Notes: generated by a model not told the origin, from the letters alone. 7,978 nucleotides of DNA from Streptomycetaceae bacterium (GCA_027486075.1 JAIXPU010000055.1:1-7978), one strand, 5' to 3'; shown: positions 1 through 7,806, numbered from the stretch's first letter. Program-made: numbers and translations.

Positions 1-2383
1 CTACTGCACTTGCGACCTCTTGCACCTTTTCAAATAAAGCAGAAGGAGCAACAGGCTTTGCGCCATCGCGCCAGAAAGATGTGGAGCAGAAGAGATGAGT
101 GCGCGCACGAGTCATTGCCACATAGCCAAGCCGAATCTCTTCGCGCATCTTGAAATCTACACATCGCTGTGCAAAGGCATCAATAGCTTTCTTTGCCTGC
201 GCATTTGTTGTTGCCCCATTCCAAGAGAATGCGGGCAATATGTCAGCATCTCCACGGAGTGCAAATGGAATATGTCGCTCGTTGGTAATCCAGTTATCTG
301 GGTCAGATGAATTTGCACTAGGAAAAGTTCCTTCGGCAAGACCAGGAACTGCAACGACATCCCATTCGGCGCCCTTAGCCATATGGATAGTGAGAATCTG
401 TACGACGCTGGCATCTACTTCTGGTGCACCAGCTTTAAGACCACCCTCTTCTTCACTTGCAACATCGAGCCATTGCAAGAAAGCAGAGAGGGTTCCGCCG
501 CTGCGCGCAAACTTGGCAGCTTCATCCATAAAGCGATCAAGATGTCGACGACCATGTGTTCCGCCATCACGGAGCATCACTTCAGTTTCTAGGTTGAGGT
601 AGCGCTCAATATCGACAACAAGATCTGTAATCGGCGCTGATGCGCGAGAGCGAAGTCGGCGCAGGTCTGCAGCAAAGGCTGTCAACCTTTCATACCCGAC
701 AGCGCTAAATTTTGATTTGTCACACTTTTCAATCTCATCGAGTGCGTCAATGACACTCCCGATAAATTGATCATCGGCTTCAGCAGATTGTGGATTACCT
801 GCAACGATGTTTTTGACGATGCTCCGACTATCAGCTGCTAAGGATTCAGAGCGAGAACGCGCAAAGCGACCAAGAGATGCAATATCTCGTGCGCCTAAAT
901 TGATGCGTGGCCCCGTCAGATGGCGCATCAGCGATGCGCCTGCATCAGGGTTGTTAATCACCTTAAGCATCGCCACCAAATCTGCGATCTCAGGAACATG
1001 CACAAGTCCGCCTACACCAAGGACTTCAGAAGGTATTCCTGCCTTGGCTAGTGACTCTTGAATCAGCGCAATCTGCGCACGCTTGCGGACAAGAACTGCA
1101 AAGGTCTTAGGGACTTTGCTTCCTGCCTTGGTGCGTTCTGGGTTATTCCATAGCGGTTCAAAGTATTCAGCGATGGCAGTGGCTTCACCTTCAAGGTTTT
1201 CAAATATTCCGCAACTCACATTTCCTTTTCCTGCGCCCTTACGTGGTTTTAGCGCTGCAACGGTGATGCCTTCATCTTTACGAACATCGGCCGAGATTTC
1301 ATTGGCAAGAGCCAAGATTGATTCATCGTTTCGGTAGGTAGTTAGAAGTTCGTAGACATCTCTGCCGGTGGCACCTTTTGCCTTAGGAAAGTTTGTATTG
1401 AATGCACTGATGGTTCCAGATGAAGCACCGCGCCAGGTATAGATAGATTGGCAAGGGTCGCCAACGGCAGTGACGGGATGTCCTCCACCAAAGAGCGCTG
1501 ATAACAATCGCACTTGTGACTGCGAAGTATCTTGATATTCATCGAGCAGAACAATTGGGTATTTGGCGCGTTCGAGTACTCCGACATCTGCAAAGTTGAC
1601 AGCGATATCTGCAGCCAGGGAAATCTGGTCATCAAAGGAGAGCTCACCTGATTGGCGACGCGCGTCTAGGAAAGCTTGCATCATCGGAAGCATGGCAATT
1701 CGCTGGTTGAGAACTTTTGCTACTTTGCGAGTCTCATCATTGGTAGGGCCCGTCATAGCAATAACTTGCTGCAAGAGTTCTTCATCCGCGGCGCGTATTT
1801 GATCAACAGTTACTCGGTGTTCGAGAACCATTGAAGTAAGCCCCAATAAATCCTTCACGACAGTGCTTGCTGCATCCGATGTAGCAAAAATTCCGTCATC
1901 CCATTCGCGCACCAACTTATTGGCCAACATCCAGACAGCTGCTTCACCGAGTGGCTGCACATCAGCATCGATGCCATAACGGATTGCATGCTCGCTTAAG
2001 AGGCGCCCGGCATAGGAGTGATATGTAGTAACCGCGGTATCAAGGCTGCTGAAAGTGCGCGCAATACCCTGTTTATCTTGGGCCTGCTGGAATTGGCGAA
2101 GACGCCTTCTGATACGGGTATTGAGTTCGCCAGCTGCTTTGCGAGTAAAGGTAAGGCCCAGAATTTGATCAGGTCGCGCAATCTCATTGGCCACAAGATA
2201 GACAACGCGAGCTGACATCGTTTCGGTCTTTCCAGAACCTGCACCTGCAATAACAACTGCAGGTTCGAGCGGATTATCTTGAATCGAGATAATTGGGCGT
2301 TGCTCATCAGATGGAAGATGGAAGGTGGGATCAATAGAAATAATCATCTGCGCGACTTGATCAGGTGTGTACTTCTCAATCAT
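1..2383 (-). CDS. adnB: AdnB-like UvrD-family DNA helicase, motor part of a helicase-nuclease subunit (3' end outside window)
   Basis: Predicted SF1A helicase subunit of the AdnAB complex, which unwinds and resects DNA double-strand ends in the cytoplasm before recombination. I translated the frame by hand: 794 codons from ATG at 2383 to the left edge, no stop. All helicase motifs are intact: Q-motif Gln near residue 28, Walker A GAGSGKT (47-53), Ia LTFTRKAAGEL (77-87), Ib TYHSYAGRLL (120-129), II LLDEYQDTSQSQ (279-290), III AVGDPCQSIYTWRGA (306-320), IV TTYRN (348-352), V ILTIHMAKGAEWD (663-675) and VI GYVAMTRARTHL (753-764). The segment IPFALRGDADILP (705-717) resembles, from memory, one typical of actinobacterial AdnB. 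The RecB-type nuclease domain expected in AdnB (about 1,100 residues in mycobacteria) would lie beyond base 1 and is not visible. The start overlaps the adnA stop by ATGA, so the two are probably translationally coupled. A lone UvrD/PcrA helicase is the alternative; the adnA neighbour argues against it. Confidence 0.88.
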   Translation of the reverse strand, partial: MIEKYTPDQVAQMIISIDPTFHLPSDEQRPIISIQDNPLEPAVVIAGAGSGKTETMSARVVYLVANEIARPDQILGLTFTRKAAGELNTRIRRRLRQFQQAQDKQGIARTFSSLDTAVTTYHSYAGRLLSEHAIRYGIDADVQPLGEAAVWMLANKLVREWDDGIFATSDAASTVVKDLLGLTSMVLEHRVTVDQIRAADEELLQQVIAMTGPTNDETRKVAKVLNQRIAMLPMMQAFLDARRQSGELSFDDQISLAADIAVNFADVGVLERAKYPIVLLDEYQDTSQSQVRLLSALFGGGHPVTAVGDPCQSIYTWRGASSGTISAFNTNFPKAKGATGRDVYELLTTYRNDESILALANEISADVRKDEGITVAALKPRKGAGKGNVSCGIFENLEGEATAIAEYFEPLWNNPERTKAGSKVPKTFAVLVRKRAQIALIQESLAKAGIPSEVLGVGGLVHVPEIADLVAMLKVINNPDAGASLMRHLTGPRINLGARDIASLGRFARSRSESLAADSRSIVKNIVAGNPQSAEADDQFIGSVIDALDEIEKCDKSKFSAVGYERLTAFAADLRRLRSRASAPITDLVVDIERYLNLETEVMLRDGGTHGRRHLDRFMDEAAKFARSGGTLSAFLQWLDVASEEEGGLKAGAPEVDASVVQILTIHMAKGAEWDVVAVPGLAEGTFPSANSSDPDNWITNERHIPFALRGDADILPAFSWNGATTNAQAKKAIDAFAQRCVDFKMREEIRLGYVAMTRARTHLFCSTSFWRDGAKPVAPSALFEKVQEVASAV

Positions 2384-5300
2384 TGATGTACCGCCTTACC
2401 TTCAAGGTACAACGGACATGATGGCTTCACCTTGCACTGTTTACACATATCGTTCTTGCGTGCGGTAAATGTTGCAGCGCCCATACCAACGGCAATCTCA
2501 TCAAGAATCGCTGTGGTCGCTTCCACGTCAACTAGCGCGTCTTGTTCGCGGGTGCTGTAGCTCTTATTTTTACTTGCTAGATAGACAAGTTGTGCGCCCA
2601 GGACTTCGGTTGACTTCAGCTTCTCCTCAAAACCATCGAGGATAACACCGAGCTGATAACAGGCTAACTGCAGATTGCTCTTGGCGCCATCTCCTGAGAT
2701 CTCTTTCTTTCCAGTCTTAAAGTCGATAATGAAATGTTTGCCAGCAGAGTCAACTTCAATACGATCTACATTTCCTCGGATAAGTGCGCGACCCACTGTG
2801 ATTTCAAAGCTTTTTTCAACACCTGCGACGGTACGGTCATTGTCAGCAAGTGACTTGGCGTGGAATACCGAGAATCGCTCAAGCATCTTCTTGGCTCGCG
2901 TAAGGGCTGCTTTACTGATCCAACCTTGGCTATCGTCAATCAGCGGCCACGAATCAATGAGTTTGCTCTGCAACTGTTCATCGGTAATTCCAGGTTCTTC
3001 AACTTTAAGGCGAGCAAATTCGTGAATGACAGAACCTAATAACTGCGCCGTTGAATCACCATCTGTTCCACCGCTCTTTTCGAGGAACCATTTGAGGCCG
3101 CACTCAGTGAAGTTTTCTGCTCCAGATGGAGAGACGGGCACGAGAGAACCAGCGTCAATGACTGGTAATTCGGTAGTAATCGCAGCCGATCCAAGCCACT
3201 GTGATGTTTGGGCTAGATGAATTCCGTTTGCGCTTAGGGTTTTGAGGAGTGAAGCAGCACCTGTATTGCCAGTCAGATTTACCTCGCGTCGCAAAGTTGC
3301 AACGAGAGCAGCTGCGGTCAGCGGACGTGGAACTTCGATTTCAGATGCAGCCGTGCCTAACGAATCGGCCAAGTCTTCGAAGAAGATAGAGGGCGTCTCA
3401 TCTTCACGAGAGATTGCAGTAACAAGTAAGGATTCGCGGGCGCGGGTTGTTGCAACATGGAACAAACGCGCTTCATCTTCGGCAAGTGATGAGGCGGCAA
3501 TCATGTCGAGAGTAACTTGCGCCAGTTCATCTCCGTGGCGCACTCGTTCAACTAAACGTTCAGCGCCAAGGAGCGAACTACGCTGTTTGAGATTAGGCCA
3601 TGAGCCTTCTTGAACACCAGCAACTGCAACGTGGCGCCACTGGCGACCCTTTGCCGAGTGAACGGTAAGGATTTCAACGACATCAGGGCGCACACCACGA
3701 GCGGTAATAAGGTCGGTGACAATTGTTTCGTTGGCGATTTCTGTAAGGAATAAATCTGGCTTGGCGCCAGGAAAACGTTCGATATGGCGAGCAGCAGAAT
3801 CAAAGAGCTGAATCATCGCATCGAGATCGCGGTCTGCAGCTGCTCCACGAGATCCACCCTTGAGAGCAGCAGCGCGCCATGCATCGGCAATCTTCTCGTT
3901 ATCGCTATTGGTTGCGTTATTCCAGATAGCCCACAAGAGATCGTGAATTGTTGCGCTCTTCTTGGCTATTGATTTCTTGGCAGTGGCAAGCAAGGTGTGG
4001 ACTCGGAGTAGTTCAGCAGAATCTTCGATTGCGATATCGCCAGTAAGAATCGCATCGAGAATTAACTCTGTGCCAGAACGTTTATCACTTGCCTCATCAC
4101 GCGCGGCTAAGAGCGCAGCACGGGTGCGACGTAGCGAAACCGATGTGGCTCCCCCGAATTCGGATGTCAGTAACTTTTCTGCAGTATCAAGGTTGAGAGG
4201 TTGTGCACCAGTTGCAACTCGGGCTAGTAATAGAAAGGGCGCAATGGCCGCGTTATTGGCTAGCGCCTCAACGTCTCCGGCTGTGGGAATAGATACTTGA
4301 GAGAAAGCGCGCCGGATGGCCGATGCAGTTTGTCCGTGTGATCGCACAATCACTGCCATCTGCGAATACGGCACACCTTGCATCAAGTGTGCGCGCTTAA
4401 AGTTATAGGCGATGTACTGAGCTTCTTCGGATTCGCTAGCCAACCGCGCAGTTTGCACGACAGGTGCTCCACGGTAATTGGTAGTGAGTTCAATCTTTTT
4501 AGCACCGGCCGAAAGATAGGCGTCAATGACAGCAGCAATACCTTCAGGATCTGCGCCACGAAAGCGCCCCACAGCGCTTGCGCTATCAGCGACGATGACA
4601 AGGTCGGGGCCGGCAAGAAGTGAGAGCAGAGCGCGCTGTGCTGGATCGCTCTCTTGGAATTCATCAACGATGATCGTGGTAAATCGGTTACGTAGTTCAG
4701 TAAGCAGCGTTGGGTTTGCGCGCAGATAGTTAATGGCGCTATTAATAATTTCAGATGGGTCGATGCGAACTTTGGCATCGCCTGCCAAGACTTCTTGCAG
4801 AGTCATAGCCCCTAAGTAACGCTTCCAGAATTCTGCAGCGCCTTCCCAGTATTTTTCGCCTAACTGTTTCCCGCGCAAGGCAAGGTCATCGGGAGTAATG
4901 CCGCGTTCATTGGCGCGCATAATCAGATCACGAAGTTCGCGGACAAATCCTTGGGTCTTTAGCGGTTCACCAAGTGATTCAGGGGCCTTCTTTAAATCGC
5001 CATGCCACTGCTTATAACCATCTTCAATATCACCATCGAGAAGTTGAGAGATAAAAGTTTCTTGTTCAGCGCCCGAGAGCAAAACAATCTCGCGGAAGTT
5101 ATCGCCAGTACGCATCTTAAGAATGGAATAGGCAAGTGAGTGAAAGGTGCGGGCAAGTGGTTCGTGCACAGTCTTACCAGCACGCGTCACAATGGCATCA
5201 CGTAGTTCAGATGCACGTTCGCGTCCGTAGGTAAGCAAGAGAATTGAATCCGGTGACTGTCCACCCTCAATGCGTGAGAGCGCTGCTTCAATCAGCGTTG

Positions 5301-5439
5301 TAGTTTTTCCGGTACCTGTTGCACCGGTGAGAATAAGTGGAGAGCCACGATGAGATGCAGCTTCTAGCTGCGCTGGGCTGAGAGTAAGAGAGATAGCAGC
5401 TGGTGCGGCCCTGACTAGGCGTAGCTGCTCTTTACTCAC
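2380..5439 (-). CDS. adnA: AdnA-like helicase-nuclease subunit (UvrD-type motor plus RecB/PD-(D/E)XK nuclease)
   Basis: Predicted partner subunit of AdnB in double-strand-break end resection. The 1019-residue protein is close to mycobacterial AdnA in length. Motor half: Walker A GATGTGKT (39-46), Ia LLLTYGRERASEL (67-79), Ib TFHSLAYSIL (98-107), II IIVDEFQESD (256-265), IV TTNYRG (319-324), V ILTVHSAKGRQW (590-601), VI HVATTRARESL (661-671). Motif III (281-297, VIVADSASAVGRFRGAD) lacks the usual DxxQSIY glutamine. Nuclease half, about 770-1019: His806 in LGSVIHEF, Asp892 in GNVDRIEVD, Asp906 and Lys908 in IIDFKTGK, and Gln924/Tyr928 in QLACYQL. Cys780 with C-x2-C-x5-C at 999, 1002 and 1008 fits the 4Fe-4S staple of AddB/Cas4-type nucleases. 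The start is GTG at 5439: an in-frame TGA lies four codons upstream and no ATG, GTG or TTG follows before Walker A, so it is the only good choice, although no strong ribosome binding site is visible. Subunit assignment rests on gene order, the weakened motor and recalled family traits. Confidence 0.9.
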   Translation of the reverse strand: MSKEQLRLVRAAPAAISLTLSPAQLEAASHRGSPLILTGATGTGKTTTLIEAALSRIEGGQSPDSILLLTYGRERASELRDAIVTRAGKTVHEPLARTFHSLAYSILKMRTGDNFREIVLLSGAEQETFISQLLDGDIEDGYKQWHGDLKKAPESLGEPLKTQGFVRELRDLIMRANERGITPDDLALRGKQLGEKYWEGAAEFWKRYLGAMTLQEVLAGDAKVRIDPSEIINSAINYLRANPTLLTELRNRFTTIIVDEFQESDPAQRALLSLLAGPDLVIVADSASAVGRFRGADPEGIAAVIDAYLSAGAKKIELTTNYRGAPVVQTARLASESEEAQYIAYNFKRAHLMQGVPYSQMAVIVRSHGQTASAIRRAFSQVSIPTAGDVEALANNAAIAPFLLLARVATGAQPLNLDTAEKLLTSEFGGATSVSLRRTRAALLAARDEASDKRSGTELILDAILTGDIAIEDSAELLRVHTLLATAKKSIAKKSATIHDLLWAIWNNATNSDNEKIADAWRAAALKGGSRGAAADRDLDAMIQLFDSAARHIERFPGAKPDLFLTEIANETIVTDLITARGVRPDVVEILTVHSAKGRQWRHVAVAGVQEGSWPNLKQRSSLLGAERLVERVRHGDELAQVTLDMIAASSLAEDEARLFHVATTRARESLLVTAISREDETPSIFFEDLADSLGTAASEIEVPRPLTAAALVATLRREVNLTGNTGAASLLKTLSANGIHLAQTSQWLGSAAITTELPVIDAGSLVPVSPSGAENFTECGLKWFLEKSGGTDGDSTAQLLGSVIHEFARLKVEEPGITDEQLQSKLIDSWPLIDDSQGWISKAALTRAKKMLERFSVFHAKSLADNDRTVAGVEKSFEITVGRALIRGNVDRIEVDSAGKHFIIDFKTGKKEISGDGAKSNLQLACYQLGVILDGFEEKLKSTEVLGAQLVYLASKNKSYSTREQDALVDVEATTAILDEIAVGMGAATFTARKNDMCKQCKVKPSCPLYLEGKAVHQ
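2394..2403 (-). promoter_or_regulatory. Possible ribosome binding site for adnB
   Basis: The minus strand reads GAAGGTAAGG here, inside the last codons of adnA. The nearer AAGG is 10 bases before the adnB ATG at 2383. It is purine-rich and partly complementary to the 16S rRNA 3' end, but the match is weak and the spacing long. Because the adnA stop and adnB start share ATGA, re-initiation by ribosomes finishing adnA is probably at least as important. Confidence 0.4.
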
Positions 5440-5486
5440 AGTTCGTATTCAACCCTACCGCTCTGACAACGGGCTCGATTCGCGCT
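5440..5486 (-). promoter_or_regulatory. Short intergenic leader of adnA; must hold any dedicated promoter
   Basis: This is the only non-coding gap in the window. Together with the terminator hairpin it separates copC from adnA. If the terminator works, the adnAB promoter must lie here or just upstream inside copC. A TTGTCA at 5469-5464 resembles a -35 box, but the best match at the right distance, TACGAA, lacks the final T of a -10 box and sits only two bases before the GTG start, which is too close. No SOS-box palindrome of the actinobacterial GAACnnnnGTTC type is seen. The promoter role is inferred from position only. Confidence 0.25.
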
Positions 5487-5515
5487 AAAAAGCCCATCGC
5501 AGCGCGCTATGGCTT
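5487..5515 (-). terminator. Rho-independent terminator overlapping the end of copC
   Basis: On the minus strand AAGCCATAGC pairs with GCGATGGGCTT across a GCGCT loop, allowing one bulged G and one A-G mismatch, and the stem is followed directly by a run of Ts at 5491-5487. The left arm contains the last two copC codons and its TAG stop (5509-5507), so the hairpin forms only after the ribosome has finished copC. It would end the ychF-typA-copC transcript and separate it from adnAB. Stem and T-run are seen directly; function is inferred. Confidence 0.65.
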
Positions 5516-5878
5516 ATAGGTAAATGAGATCTGGCCGGAGATGACATGGCCATCGTTTGAGACAACTCGATAGGTGAGGCGATATTTGCCCGCCTTCACC
5601 GCAGCTTTACTCATTGGAACTGTGAGCACTTCCTTAGCGATTGCGACTTTGCCGAGTGAAATTCGCGTAAGGTTTGGTGCAATCAGTTGTACGCGAGATG
5701 GTTCTTTTCCGGGCAACCTTAAAATCTCTTCATTAAATGTTAATGTGAAAGTTTTTGGAAAAGTTTTTACCACCGCACCGCTCTTTGGCGTTGAAGTAAC
5801 AAGTGCTGAATGGCCTTGCGCTGCTGGAGTTATGAGCGCTAGCGCTCCACTCAGTAGAACAAGTCCAAACTTACGCAT
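5507..5878 (-). CDS. copC: Secreted CopC-domain copper-binding protein
   Basis: A 123-residue CopC/YobA-family protein, which binds Cu(II) outside the cytoplasmic membrane and often passes it to a CopD-type transporter. Residues 1-22 form a signal peptide: MRKF, then a hydrophobic core, then AQG before His23. Cleavage after Gly22 would make His23 the N-terminal residue. With Asp109 and His111 in SNDGHVISG this gives the histidine-brace copper site of the family. Other family marks are SALVTSTPKSGAVV (24-37), LTFNEEI (46-52) and the closing strand GQISFTY. Many actinobacterial members carry a C-terminal membrane helix; this one ends at YKP without one, so it is probably released or loosely held. 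No copD or copper regulator is visible. The ATG shares one base with the typA stop (TAATG) and has no clear ribosome binding site, so expression probably depends on typA translation. The fold assignment is firm; the role in copper handling is inferred. Confidence 0.87.
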   Translation of the reverse strand: MRKFGLVLLSGALALITPAAQGHSALVTSTPKSGAVVKTFPKTFTLTFNEEILRLPGKEPSRVQLIAPNLTRISLGKVAIAKEVLTVPMSKAAVKAGKYRLTYRVVSNDGHVISGQISFTYKP

Positions 5879-7806
5879 TAGCTCTGATTATTCTTCTTTG
5901 CACGTGAAGTGGCGCGAGCACGTTCTGCACCATCGAGAGTCACCTTGCGAATACGAACAACAGCTGGAGTTACTTCTACGCATTCATCTTCGCGACAGAA
6001 TTCGAGAGCACCTTCCATGTTGAGCTTCTTAGGTGGAATCAACTTTTCAGAATCATCTGTACCGGATGCACGCATATTGGTGAGCTTCTTTTCGCGAACA
6101 CAGTTGACATCCATGTCATCTGATCGTGAGTTCTCACCGATAACCATGCCTTCATAAACTTCATCACCAGGTTCAACGAAGATTGAACCGCGCTCTTGAA
6201 TTCCTGCGAGAGCATAAGAAGTTACAGCGCCCATACGATCTGAGACGAGAGATCCTGTGCCACGTGTTCGCAGTTCTCCGAACCAAGGTTCGTATGAATC
6301 AAAGACGTGGTGCAGCAAGCCGGTTCCGCGAGTTTCGGTAAGGAACTCGGTACGGAAACCAATAAGTCCACGGGAAGGAACCTTGTAATCAAGGCGAATC
6401 CAGCCAGTGCCATGGTTAACCATCTGCTCCATACGGCCCTTGCGCAGCGCCATCAACTGAGTGAGAACACCTAAGTAATCTTCAGGAGCATCAATTGATA
6501 GGCGCTCCATTGGTTCATGAAGTTTTCCATCAATCATCTTGGTAACCACCTGTGGCTTACCAACTGTAAGTTCAAAGCTTTCGCGCTTCATGATTTCAAC
6601 GAGAACTGCGAGCTGAAGTTCGCCGCGACCCTGAACTTCCCATGTATCTGGGCGTTCGGTATTGAGAACGCGAAGAGAAACGTTACCGATGAGCTCTTTA
6701 TCAAGACGATCTTTTACTTGGCGCGCAGTAAGCATCTTGCCGCTCTTGCCCGCCAGTGGAGATGTATTGATACCGATGGTCATCGAAATTGATGGTTCAT
6801 CAACTGTAATAAGTGGAAGTGCATGAGGGTTTTCAAGATCTGCCAAGGTTTCGCCCAAGGTGATTGTCTCGATGCCAGCGACTGCGATGATGTCGCCAGG
6901 TCCTGCCTCTAGCGCTGGAACGCGCTCAAGCGCTTCAGTCATCAGAAGTTCTGAAACCTTGACGCGCTCTGTTGTTCCATCTGTCTTAATCCATGAAACC
7001 GTCTGGCCCTTTTTGATGACACCTTCGTGAACGCGGCAGAGAGCTAAACGTCCAAGGAATGGGGATGAGTCAAGGTTTGTGACGTGCGCCTGAAGCGGTG
7101 CACCTTCGTGATAAACCGGAGCTGGAATTGCAGAGAAGATAGTGTCGAATAGAACATCGAGGTTCTCTTCTACTGGCATTCCACCATCTGCGGGACGTGT
7201 CAAGGATGCACGACCTGCTTTAGCTGATGCGTAGACAACTGGGAATTCAATCTGCTCTTCATTGGCATCGAGATCGAGGAAGAGTGCATATGCCTCGTCA
7301 ACAACTTCTGCGATACGTGAGTCTGGACGATCGACCTTGTTAATCAACAAGATAACGGGAAGATTCTTCTGTAGAGCCTTACGCAATACGAAACGCGTTT
7401 GTGGCAGTGGGCCTTCAGATGCATCGACGAGAAGAATGACGCCATCAACCATTTCAAGACCACGTTCAACTTCGCCACCGAAATCTGCGTGGCCTGGTGT
7501 ATCAATAATGTTAATGACAGTGTCACCGCGACGAACAGATGTGTTCTTGGCAAGAATCGTAATTCCCTTTTCGCGCTCAAGATCCATTGAATCCATCATG
7601 CGATCTTGGCCTTCTTCTTGCTTCTTATAGGCAGCAAAGGCTCCGGATTGCCACAGCATCGCATCAACAAGCGTTGTCTTTCCGTGGTCAACGTGAGCGA
7701 TGATCGCAACGTTGCGCAGGTTGTCGCGGGTCTTCCGTGGAAGATCCTTGAGGTGTGCCTGATTGAGGCGTGCGCGGGCTGTGTTAAGTGCTGGTGTATT
7801 AGACAT
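5878..7806 (-). CDS. typA: Translational GTPase TypA/BipA
   Basis: A ribosome-binding GTPase related to EF-G and LepA. In enterobacteria it supports 50S subunit assembly and growth under cold and other stress. The 642-residue protein shows the full set of G motifs: G1 AHVDHGKTT (37-45), switch I around REKGITI (78-84), G3 DTPGH (102-106), G4 NKVD (156-159) and G5 SAK (194-196). A beta-barrel domain (about 235-325), EF-G-like domains III and V (about 338-420 and 425-510) and the BipA-specific C-terminal domain follow, with the signature KKLTNMRASGTDD (573-585). It carries about 30 residues before the usual start at RNVAIIAHVD, rich in Arg, Lys and Asn; no ATG, GTG or TTG codon occurs in frame between the chosen ATG and G1, so the extension appears real. 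The ATG lies inside the end of ychF (8-base overlap) and the TAA overlaps the copC ATG. The C-terminal tail (about 628-642) is basic. Confidence 0.97.
   Translation of the reverse strand: MSNTPALNTARARLNQAHLKDLPRKTRDNLRNVAIIAHVDHGKTTLVDAMLWQSGAFAAYKKQEEGQDRMMDSMDLEREKGITILAKNTSVRRGDTVINIIDTPGHADFGGEVERGLEMVDGVILLVDASEGPLPQTRFVLRKALQKNLPVILLINKVDRPDSRIAEVVDEAYALFLDLDANEEQIEFPVVYASAKAGRASLTRPADGGMPVEENLDVLFDTIFSAIPAPVYHEGAPLQAHVTNLDSSPFLGRLALCRVHEGVIKKGQTVSWIKTDGTTERVKVSELLMTEALERVPALEAGPGDIIAVAGIETITLGETLADLENPHALPLITVDEPSISMTIGINTSPLAGKSGKMLTARQVKDRLDKELIGNVSLRVLNTERPDTWEVQGRGELQLAVLVEIMKRESFELTVGKPQVVTKMIDGKLHEPMERLSIDAPEDYLGVLTQLMALRKGRMEQMVNHGTGWIRLDYKVPSRGLIGFRTEFLTETRGTGLLHHVFDSYEPWFGELRTRGTGSLVSDRMGAVTSYALAGIQERGSIFVEPGDEVYEGMVIGENSRSDDMDVNCVREKKLTNMRASGTDDSEKLIPPKKLNMEGALEFCREDECVEVTPAVVRIRKVTLDGAERARATSRAKKNNQS

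Noticed and set aside
150..602. A 150-codon open frame on the plus strand
   Set aside because: It lies opposite adnB, whose translation contains all helicase motifs. The plus-strand product is low in complexity, rich in Ser, Arg and Ala, and matches no family I recognise.
2018..4729. Many open frames of 62-131 codons on both strands within adnA and adnB
   Set aside because: All lie inside the two long helicase genes in other frames and show no recognisable motif or start signal.
5441..5469. TTGTCA with TACGAA as a sigma-70-type promoter for adnA
   Set aside because: The -10 part lacks its final T and lies two bases before the GTG start, so transcription would begin inside the gene. Kept only as a possible leader region.
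5574..6023. A 149-codon open frame on the plus strand crossing the copC-typA junction
   Set aside because: Both genes on the other strand are clearly real, and the plus-strand product shows no domain. It is an antisense by-product of codon use.
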